Positions 24,901 through 32,000 of a stretch of 64,000 nt of DNA are shown piece after piece (positions within the stretch are counted from its first letter, which is position 1; every line of letters begins with the position of its first letter). The position numbers and the translations under genes were made by a program. Where the stretch lies: assembly GCF_018320785.1 (NCBI RefSeq), contig NC_054875.1, positions 34,327,657 through 34,391,656 on the forward strand, given 5' to 3'. Source of the stretch: Cheilinus undulatus (Eukaryota; Chordata; Actinopteri; Labriformes; Labridae). The notes beneath the pieces were generated by a model. That model saw only the letters and a program-made list of their open reading frames with translations. It made no database searches and was not told where the DNA came from.

Positions 24901-27561
24901 TTTTTAACATGATTTTAATCATTTTTAATTAGGTTGCCTAAGTTTATACTGATATAATTCAGTATGTTTCTGCATTCAAAAAGAAAATACAAACTTTAAA
25001 AAAAGAAAAAGGTAGGATGTCACGTCTCACCATATGCCTGTTCTCAGTGGGTTAAGATTGTTATATTGGCTAAAATGCATTTAACTTCTCTCTATGTTAA
25101 AATAATTAAACTATTTATTTGAGTATTATCTGTTTGATATAATATGTGTCTTTTTTTTTTCAGGGTCCCTTCGGCCCAGTTGGACAAAAAGGAGAGGTGA
25201 GCTGTCTTCAGATGGTGATTTATGCCTCGACATGAACCAGTTTTGTTCACACAGTAGACATCTGCCTATTATTACTAAACAGCATTAGATCAGATGTGTG
25301 TGGGAGATATTTGCAGCACAACTTCATTTCAAACTCTCACTCACTAAATGCTGAAGTCTGGTGCGTAGCTCTGAGCCATCGCCCACTTGTCAGACTCATT
25401 GCACATGATTTCTGCTTCACATTCCAGGTTTAATAGGATTAATTAGAGATTGGTACTGCTGCTGCAGCTTTATTGGCCTGTTCGCTGCTATCGCCACGAG
25501 GGAGAGAGACGAGTCACATTAAGCTGCCACACAATTTATGCTATCAGAGACAGAGTAGTGATGAGCCTCACTCTCTTGGTCTCATTTACTGTTTGCTTTG
25601 CTCATTGGAGTAATTATCAGGCACCAAGAAGCATTATGAATCCACCCCCACATTGTCTCAGCAGACACAGTTTGATCTTTGGTTGTTGCTTAGTCAACGA
25701 TCAAATCACAGGCTTTCAGTCTGGAAGAAACTTATTTTTTTCTTTATTATTTAGGAATGTAATCATGTACTTTATGTATTGTTTTTGTTGATAATAGTCA
25801 GGGAAGCGAGGTGAACTGGGTCCAAAGGGTGTGACCGGTCCACAAGGGGAGCTCGGGGCCAGAGGGCCCCCAGGAAAACAAGGACCAATGGGCTTCCAGG
25901 GGGAGCAGGGTCTTCCTGGAATTGCAGGAAAGACAGGCGTACCGGTGAGTGTCATCCTGACTTAAAGGTGTATGTGATGAAGTGAAGCCTCCATGTCTTG
26001 AGCCTAGATGTAAATATCTGTTTCACTTGTTTTTAAGGGTAAACTAGCAAGCGAGCAGCACATCAGAGAGCTCTGTGGATCAATGATCGATGGTGAGGAA
26101 ACTTTCATTTTGTTTGTAATTGACTGAAAGGTGCAGTGAAGGTAAAATAGGAAATAACCTGCTGGCGTTTTCCATCTTGCAGATCAGATCGCACAGCTGG
26201 CAGCCAACCTTCGAAGACCCCTGGCCCCAGGAATGGTGGGTCGCCCTGGCCCTGCTGGAGCAGCAGGAAAGCCAGGAGTTGCTGGTTCTATTGGGCATCC
26301 AGGTGCCCGTGGACCTCCAGGGTACAGAGGGCTGCCCGGAGAGCTTGGAGACCCAGGTCCCAGAGGTATGACGAAGAATCTGTGGAGATCTAAAACTCTG
26401 ATGTACCATAACTACATTTATCAGATTAAATGATCACGGTTAGAGATGATCTGGTAATAATTGCCTTTTTTGGCATTAAGGAGATCTTCTACCAATTTAG
26501 GAATATGAAAAACAGCCAGCCTAGACACTGACCTTATTCCAACTTAAATTCTTATTATTATGGTGCAAAACTGGCTTCATGTATTTTCATGGCAGCCATT
26601 TTCCATTAAAGTGTGGCAAAAAGCAATGACTAATAATTAGCAAGCAGGTAAATGTTGGTCCTATTGTTTTCATACAGTTTGCAAAGTGTACTTGTACTTT
26701 ATGCTCTAAAGTAAGAATATGTGGAGTTTTAAACTATTAGTAAATCTTATTTCAGTAGTAGCAGTTTAGGCTTTATTTTTTGGCTCTTTTACATCTTAAT
26801 AGTAGATTCCTATATCAATTTGTCAGGTGAATGTAGCTTAAAATAAGATTAAAGCGCATTTCCCCTCCCCCACAAAATAGACCAATATACTTGCTTAGAT
26901 TTGAGTTTTTGCTTAATTTGCAAATACTTAAGTTATGATGCAATAAACACCACACAAGTAATTGTGTTTGGTTTCTTTTCCTAACAAAGTAAAACTGTCT
27001 GTTTTCACATCAGGTGATGTTGGAGAGCAAGGTGATAAGGGATCACTTGGCAAAGCCATTGATGGGCCACAAGGAGATCAAGGATATCAGGGTATGTTAC
27101 CTTTAAATTTCTCTGATAACAGCTTGAGCTGCTGGGATGCAGATCATTGCTGACTAACTATTTCAGAGTTGTGAAAATGTTCTGTGTGAGTAAAGTCTAA
27201 ATTGGATTCATTCTTACACTTGGCACTAACTATCACAACAGATGTCCAGTCTGCCCCATTAAAACCGTTCAGCATGAGCTTATTACACAACTTTACATAT
27301 TTTATAATCTTGAAATTAGTTTGTTAGAATCACAGCAGAGCTGTGTCTCATTCCCTCCGTTCTGTTTTGTCCCCAGGTCTTCCAGGTGTACCTGGAATAG
27401 TCAAAGATGGCCGAGATGGATCTCCTGGAGATCCAGGTGAGCCTGGAGAGCAGGGCAGGGTAGGTAGGACTGGACACCAGGGACCTCCTGGAATCTGTGA
27501 CACATCAGCCTGCCAGGGAGCAGCAGCCGCTGGAAAATCCTCCAACCCCAAAAACAATTAA
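915..27561 (+). CDS. col9a3: Collagen type IX alpha-3 chain, complete, 32 coding exons
   Basis: The product is a short-chain FACIT collagen that should trimerise with the alpha-1 and alpha-2(IX) chains and sit on type II collagen fibrils of cartilage and notochord sheath. Spliced by eye, the 32 exons give 2,037 nt and 678 residues, close to the roughly 684-residue human chain, which also has 32 exons. Order: signal peptide (1-22), COL3 (about 24-158), NC3 (about 159-175, Cys170 and Cys174), COL2 (about 176-512), NC2 (about 513-546, Cys525), COL1 (about 547-655), NC1 (656-678, Cys658 and Cys663). There is no large N-terminal NC4, which separates it from alpha-1(IX). The alpha-3 identity rests on the NC2 text [17 protein letters not shown] and the C-terminal [10 protein letters not shown]. 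All introns are GT-AG. The downstream neighbour tcfl5 is convergent, the vertebrate arrangement. Confidence 0.97.
981..2942 (+). other. col9a3: col9a3 introns 1 and 2
   Basis: Intron 1 (981-1837) shows no gene or recognisable repeat. Intron 2 (1907-2942) has an unusual GC-balanced, non-repetitive stretch at about 2540-2880, with homeodomain-like TAATTAAA and an E-box CACTGC/CAGGAG setting. It is a possible cis-element; nothing else is visible. Confidence 0.5.
1838..13613 (+). CDS. col9a3: col9a3 exons 2-10: COL3 triple helix and start of NC3
   Basis: Exons: 1838-1906, 2943-2978, 4592-4663, 4828-4881, 10177-10212, 10682-10705, 10848-10901, 12289-12342, 13572-13613. All are phase 0 and flanked by AG/GT. 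They encode residues 23-169. The repeat is uninterrupted Gly-X-Y except in the 24-nt exon 7 (GRGRPGAA), where an extra Gly-Arg pair breaks the register; human type IX chains also have COL3 imperfections. Exon 10 ([14 protein letters not shown]) leaves the helix and begins NC3, the flexible hinge that lets COL3 project from the fibril. Intron 5 (4882-10176) is the largest here and is full of repeats. Confidence 0.95.
3672..4122 (-). mobile_element. 3'-truncated non-LTR retrotransposon (LINE) fragment
   Basis: Minus-strand translation gives the C-terminal reverse-transcriptase tail common in fish LINEs: [60 protein letters not shown]. It ends in a GGATGGATGGAAATAAA 3' tail (plus strand TTTATTTCCATCCATCC, 3668-3684), typical of these elements. 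Only the last roughly 450 bp of the element is present, in antisense within col9a3 intron 3 (2979-4591); the rest of that intron is featureless. Confidence 0.9.
6497..6663 (+). repeat. Dispersed repeat, copy 1
   Basis: Shares ATGCTGACTATGACCA...CAGTGT and GTGATTTTGGAG...GAGGTTTT blocks, in the same order, with 20249-20440 in intron 24. The similarity extends upstream through AATCA(G/A)TG(T/C)TATTG and CTGTCAG. It is probably a piece of a DNA transposon; the family is not identified. Confidence 0.75.
7050..7580. repeat. Degenerate ACAATAC/GATAC simple-sequence array
   Basis: Dozens of imperfect 5-10 bp words (ACAATAC, GATACGATAC, ATATGATAC, CATAACAC) in near-continuous series. Related tracts occur at 8150-8345 and 9190-9900, probably one array split by later insertions at 7585-8130 and 8495-9044. 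Confidence 0.8.
7585..8130 (+). mobile_element. ACTAAAA-rich non-autonomous element, copy 1
   Basis: Starts CAGTGTTAATTTTGTCGACT and ends ...AAAATTTAAACTGG; the ends are imperfect inverted repeats of each other (CAGTNTTAATTTTG). The interior has repeated GACTAAAACTAGA, TGTGACTAAAACTAAAA and AAGACTAAGA words. A second copy in reverse orientation is at about 44860-45030. No coding capacity. Confidence 0.7.
8495..9044 (+). mobile_element. Tc1-like miniature element with perfect inverted repeats
   Basis: Terminal repeats beginning CAGTGCTTAACAAATTTATT match perfectly over 28 bp (8497-8524 against 9015-9042 reverse-complemented). Each end is flanked by TA (8495-8496 and 9043-9044), the Tc1/mariner target duplication. 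Inside, at 8926-9009, is the start of a transposase: [20 protein letters not shown] then AGWSLRQI, closed by a stop just before the right repeat. This is the N-terminal helix-turn-helix of a Tc1-type transposase; the catalytic part has been deleted. Confidence 0.93.
9190..9900. repeat. Degenerate GATAC/ACAATAC array, right part
   Basis: The same word set as at 7050-7580, for example TACGATACGATACGATATGA near 9410. It includes a short non-array segment near 9766-9800. It contains no gene, although stop-free minus-strand frames occur by chance. Confidence 0.75.
10902..13571 (+). other. col9a3: col9a3 introns 8 and 9
   Basis: Intron 8 (10902-12288) carries near 11965-12040 a segment GGGAGAACCCACTGAGACTA...CCAGGGTGCCCTG, resembling an interspersed vertebrate repeat. 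Intron 9 (12343-13571) has a GC-rich patch (12880-13090). Next to it is a TGGTTCTCAATTGGTGGGTCG start at 13096, typical of hAT-like miniature elements. No coding exon was seen in either. Confidence 0.5.
13096..13350 (+). mobile_element. hAT-like miniature element fragment
   Basis: Begins TGGTTCTCAATTGGTGGGTC, with repeated GTGGGTCG words and a later GGGTCGTGTTTGCTGTTGAG. This 'unwanted-hit' motif is widespread in vertebrate hAT non-autonomous elements. The right end is not defined, and no target duplication was confirmed. Confidence 0.5.
13719..25944 (+). CDS. col9a3: col9a3 exons 11-28: NC3 cysteines and COL2 triple helix
   Basis: Exons: 13719-13775, 13862-13915, 14051-14104, 14226-14279, 14369-14422, 14547-14600, 14687-14740, 14823-14876, 14976-15029, 17142-17186, 17276-17329, 17473-17526, 18238-18291, 18374-18445, 22625-22660, 23184-23228, 25164-25196, 25798-25944. 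They encode residues 170-512. Exon 11 carries CPAIC (Cys170 and Cys174), the NC3 cysteines expected to link the chains. Exons 12-19 are eight consecutive 54-nt units, each six Gly-X-Y triplets, packed in 1.2 kb. Exon 27 (33 nt) ends after Gly-Glu; the triplet is completed by the Ser that opens the 147-nt exon 28. COL2 is lysine-rich in the Y position, as expected of the domain cross-linked to type II collagen. Confidence 0.95.
15030..17141 (+). other. col9a3: col9a3 intron 19
   Basis: Mostly AT-rich unique-looking sequence. A DNA-transposon copy lies at about 16024-16512. A possible remnant near 15780-15900 is not assigned. No exon was found between the last 54-nt exon of the cluster and the 45-nt exon 20. 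Confidence 0.6.
16024..16512 (+). mobile_element. TIR DNA-transposon copy 1 (about 490 bp)
   Basis: The left end TAGTAGGGATCCACCAATTA and the right end ...CGGTCTGCCTCTACTGTA are imperfect inverted repeats. Both flanks of the element (ATTATCAACCTGGCC...GGCATTAGGCCGATTATC; TGTCAGTTATCAGTCTCATTAATTATGAA) recur at 54503-56065. No transposase was recognised. The family resembles hAT-type miniature elements of fish. Confidence 0.65.
18979..20176. mobile_element. Non-autonomous hAT element with 8-bp target duplication
   Basis: Ends TAGGGCTGCA...TGCAGCCCTA form terminal inverted repeats, about 15 bp recognisable. The flanks GTTGAAAT (18971-18978) and GTTGTAAT (20177-20184) are an 8-bp target duplication with one mismatch, diagnostic of hAT. 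The interior (about 1.2 kb) has no transposase frame; it includes CTCGAGGC repeats (CGAAGCCTCGAGGCCGATTA near 20090) common in this fish family. Confidence 0.88.
20249..20440 (+). repeat. Dispersed repeat, copy 2
   Basis: The counterpart of 6497-6663, in the same orientation, with blocks GATGCTGACTATGACCACGC and GGTGATTTTGGAGCTATGAG. It lies just right of the hAT element, so it may be an independent insertion. Family unknown. Confidence 0.75.
20696..21690 (+). repeat. Direct duplication of about 150 bp, 840 bp apart
   Basis: Segment 20696-20850 (AAGTGACACCAGTTTTATCTCAAAAAG ... GGAATGTGGCCTCTCCTTGT ... TATTTTTGTCAGATTG) recurs at 21522-21690 with roughly 85 percent identity by eye. It could be a segmental tandem duplication or two insertions of one element. 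Confidence 0.75.
22661..25797 (+). other. col9a3: col9a3 introns 25, 26 and 27
   Basis: Intron 25 (22661-23183) and intron 26 (23229-25163) are AT-rich, with a T-run near 23470-23488 and no recognised gene. A possible hAT remnant is seen near 24245-24420. Intron 27 (25197-25797) has an unusually GC-balanced, non-repetitive block over about 25410-25725. Confidence 0.55.
26038..27561 (+). CDS. col9a3: col9a3 exons 29-32: NC2, COL1 and NC1
   Basis: Exons: 26038-26092, 26183-26365, 27014-27091, 27377-27561 (stop TAA at 27559-27561). These switch to split-codon introns (a Gly or Asp codon is divided), unlike the phase-0 exons upstream. NC2 contains [20 protein letters not shown], with Cys525 and a short heptad-like stretch that should help chain selection. 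COL1 has two breaks in Gly-X-Y register, at GKAID and GIVKD; comparable interruptions occur in other vertebrate type IX chains. NC1 ends with two cysteines (658, 663) for inter-chain disulphides and a short basic/Asn-rich tail. Confidence 0.95.
26366..27376 (+). other. col9a3: col9a3 introns 30 and 31
   Basis: Intron 30 (26366-27013) and intron 31 (27092-27376) are AT-rich unique sequence. I see no repeat, RNA or additional exon in them. Confidence 0.6.
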
Positions 27562-28530
27562 ACGTAACATCCTGCCACCTGTCACCATCCACCCTGGAGA
27601 GGAAGGCTGATGCGTGAGGGAGGGAAGGAGTGAAAGAAACAAAGTGATCACAACAATGTCCTCTTTATTTAAATACATGTGTCCCTGGATGAGGGAAGTA
27701 ACAACAAGGAGTGGGATATTCTGAGAGGATAAGAGGAACATCAGAGGATCGACAGGAAAAAAAAAACAGAGCAACTGAGAGACAAAAACAAAAAGATGAC
27801 ATCCAGAAAAAAAGTGGACAGAGGCAAGAAAAGTTCAAGAGAAGAACCACATTGCTCCAAATCTACAATATAACAAACAAGACTTGACTTACAAACAACT
27901 GAAGATGAATGATGAGTCCTTTGTGTATAAAAACTTTGTACATGTTGTTTCCATGCCCCCTTTTACCTTTGCTAGCAACCATGTGGCAGATGACACGAAG
28001 AACATCAGTGACGGTCTCTGAATGAATGTGCATGTATCATGGCCCTGTTAATGTAAACCCAAGGTGTTACCTCAAAATACGAGCTTACAGTGTAAAATAT
28101 GAGACAAAAGCAGAGGGAACAAGCCTCTGTCAGGACCTGTTTGTACTGTCCAAGGAATAAAAACACAAACACCCAGGTGCTGAGAATTTGTGTAGATTAA
28201 TGAAAACTTTTGATAGTCTTTTTTTACAGCTTGTTTTTGTTTTTTTAATAACATGTGAAGATGATTCTCTAGATTTGAGAATCAGAAACAAAGTAAAACT
28301 TGTGGATGCATAAATCAGTCATTGTAAAACCTAAGGAGCAAAGTAATAAATTTCAGTGTTTTTTTAAAAATCTGCAATGACCACATCCACTTTGTACTAC
28401 CGGTGCTGTAACTATTAAATATACATGACATTAAATACTATTTATTATTTGTGGGTGACTGTTGTATGTACAGTAAGATGCTACAGCGACATGTTGTAAG
28501 AAAGAACAAATAAAGCCACTTTTCAGTAAA
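27562..28530 (+). other. col9a3: col9a3 3' UTR with poly(A) signals
   Basis: After the stop codon there is about 970 bp of AT-rich, repeat-free sequence. AATAAA hexamers occur at 28345-28350 and 28509-28514. The second is followed at about 28528 by an A-rich tract and is the likeliest distal site. The start of cleavage is inferred, not seen. Confidence 0.65.
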
Positions 28531-29053
28531 AAAAAAAAAAACATTACTCTTCTCTACATATCCAATGAACAGTCTGCACGTCAGAGTATTAAGGTTAACA
28601 CTAGGGATTAAAATCCCATTAAATCAGAAAATAGCAACCTATTTAAATGGAAAACCCTTAAATATACATAAATATGTGGAAAAGAAAGCAGAATGATAGT
28701 TATGCGCAGGGTGGAACTTAAATGGGAAGTCTAAAAAAGATGCAAATAAAATATCTAAACTTTTAATATGGTTAGAGGTAGAGATATCTCAATAGCACTA
28801 GCTCAATCTTTGTTAAAGAGAAACAGTGCCACCTAGTTGTGACTTTTAGGAATGCCATGTTTACAAATGCTGGCTCCAAGAATAACCAACCATATTAAGC
28901 CTGAAATGTACCAAATCTGAATAATCATGTTATGCTTGCAAATTGGGACACTTTAATACATATTACATGCCATTGAACTTACCCACAGACAGGCTGCAGA
29001 GAAAAGCTTACATGTGAACTTTAAATACCCCTAGTTCATCATAAAGAGGGGGG
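28531..29053 (-). other. tcfl5: tcfl5 3' UTR / convergent intergenic strip
   Basis: Between the probable col9a3 poly(A) site and the tcfl5 stop there are only about 520 bp. Read on the minus strand this should be tcfl5 3' UTR. No minus-strand AATAAA is present, but ATTAAA variants occur near 28762 and 28952, so the true end is uncertain and the two transcripts could overlap at their tails. Confidence 0.4.
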
Positions 29054-32000
29054 TCATTGCTCCGCAGCAAGAGGGATGGTGAGGATCTCATCCATCTCCT
29101 GGCGCATCAGCTCCTGGTTTGACACGAGGCAGGATTTCGGAAAAAGTCCTTTCTCATCTCTGAAAACTGTTTTAAACTCCTGTGAAGGCAAGAATAGCAG
29201 ATTGTTGGAATTATTTCCAGATGGATACACAAAAAGTCAACACAATCTAAACCAGGGGTGTCAAACTAATTTTGGGTCTATCCTTGTATCATACAACTTT
29301 TTTTTTTTTTTTAACCTTTTGATGATTAATTTACAAGACTGGAATATTCATTAAAAATGTAAATTTAGTATAACTGTTTGCTGTAAAACAGCAACCTGTT
29401 GCCCACAATATCTAATCTGACCGTGAGATTATTTCACCTGACCTGGGATCAGCTCAGAGTCCAAAGAAGAGGTACAGAGAGAGTGAGAGGAAGAAGATAC
29501 GGTCCGGAGATATATCCCTAACTGATGCGCTCATTGAGATCCAAATTTTTTTTCCTGCTGAGTGAAAACTTGACTGTTAAACACATGTCTGAGTATGTTT
29601 AAGATTCTTCATGTCCTTTCTGTCTGAATCCCCCTGACATGCCTGCAAACGCCATTAACATGGGCATTTCAGTGCATAATTTTGGATGCTTTTTAGTGCC
29701 CTCAGCTTCCCAAGTCATAAGACAGCCTGTGTCTGGATTAGGATTAAATGTTTTATCATAAAGTTTTTTTAAACGGTTGTGAGAATTAAATGTTTTATCA
29801 TAAAGGTTTTTTAACCCGTTGTAAGAGGAATTTTTACCATTTAACAAGACTTGGATTTAGATACGCCACAGGATTTACAATGTCCCATTTGAACACAAGC
29901 AATCAAAAACAAAATTTCACCTCCTGTTGATATAAAGTTAAGTTTTATTTAATTAAATTCAGTTGGTAATAATCCAGGATTACAATTTTATCATAGTGAG
30001 GAATTAAATCAGTCTGGAAACTGAACAGAGGCACTCAGCAAAGCGGGAAACGATGTCCAGGTTTGGGACAGACAGTCAATTACGCATGGAGAATATTTGT
30101 TATCCTGAGAATTGCTGGTTTTAGCCAACTCAGGGGAAGAAATTTTGATTTACAAAGCAAAAATGCTCTCACATTCAATAAGGCCCAACATGCAAGAAAC
30201 TGGTCATGCGGACAGGACTGGACTCCATTAGGATGAGAGAGCACAGTGCAGCTGAATCTTGAAAGTTAATATTTTTCAAAAATTGCCCTCTCTTCCCCAA
30301 ACGTCTCACAGGCCGGATGACACCTGCTGGCAGGCACCCACAGTCTAAACTAATCCCCAAAGACATAGCACATTTCTCTTTCATTAAAATTTGTAAAATA
30401 CAGTATTTTTAAACTCTCTTCCGATGAAATATATTTATCACTGCTTCTGTTCTGAAATTCTACATTTCCTACAAATAAACTGCAGAGGTAGGTATATTTT
30501 TAATGTTTTTTTAAAGCTTAATGAAACTCTAAGCAAAAGGGTTTTATTACCGGGAATTCCCAGAAAATGTGCCAGTGGTTGGCTCCCTGAAACCTGCACT
30601 GCTGCCAACATTTGGTATTCCCTCCTGCAAAATGTGCTTTATACTTCAGAGTGACAGAAAAACTATTACAGCACTTTCAACCAAATACATGCCACACAAG
30701 AGTTAGTATATTTCCATACAAAAATCCACATATTTGAGCAGCTTTCATTTGGTATTGAAAGGTTACTTTCTTTCTCCCATTTCTATTTGACATATTCTGT
30801 TGTGTGTAATGTCTTTTTCACAAGAATCTTGTAGAGTTTAGAAATAACTTACTTACTGAAACAATTTTGATAAGCACCTTTACAAAACTTCAATATTGGA
30901 TCCTCAATGTCTGTTTCATTTCTTATGATATGATCAAAATAATTTTGTACCCTGAAAATATCTGTGTATGTCCGTTTGTTCAGGCCAAAGTTTCTCTTCA
31001 AATTGACTTTTCCTGTCAAGACAGGAATGTTGTTATTCTTTTTGTGATCCATGACATAAATCCATAATCCATATGTTTAGATTTAAAACTAGGATCATAG
31101 GCACTGAATTATTTGAATTTTGTCGTCGAGTTTATAGTAAGTCCATTTCTACCGTGAAAAACTACTCACAAAGCAATCTATCACAGTCTATACATAACAT
31201 TTCTTTGATTTTCAACAGTATAATGAGAAGAATAAAATGAATGATGAATCTGAACTCCCTAAACGTGAAGTCACTTTAAGTGAGCAGCAACTAATTGTGC
31301 AGACAGCTGGAGGAAATGTAATTAAGTTCTTATCTCCCAGCTCCGCGTTTTGACTCTCAAATATTTTGTCATGAATGATCAAGCAAAATGGATTTTCATC
31401 AGTCAACGTTAAGACTCAGAGAGTCACACAGCATGAACTTGCCTCTTTGAACGTGTCCCCATAAGTCTTATCGATGTATCTGAGGAAGGCCGTGGTCCAC
31501 TGCAGGGTGGTGACTTTGTCGCTATCAGAGTTACAGAACGGCACCAGCATGTTAAGCTCATCACAGCATAGACGGATCATTTTCCTGTGAAGTAGCAAAA
31601 AGACCAGACAAATGATAAATTCATTGGAAGACAAACGACCCAGACCCAGTTTTACCGGTGACTGCTTGAGGTTTTCTTTCAAAATCTCCACATATCCTTC
31701 TTTCTTCATGACTCCTTCCATCTTTACCAGATTCCCAGGTCCAGATGCACCGAAGCATCCCCACAGCATGATACTCCCATGGCCATGTTTCACTGTGGGG
31801 GCGGTGTTCTCTGGGTTATACTCTCCTCCCTTCTTTTTTCAAACAATAACATCTCTATGGACAAAGAGCTCTAGTTTGGTCCCATCTGACCAAATGACCA
31901 GTTTCTGTATTAATCATCTTTCTCCAGGTTGTCCTTTGCATAAATCCGTCTGGCTTGGAGGTGCTTTTCTGCAGAAGTGGAATTTTCTTGGTCCGAGGTC

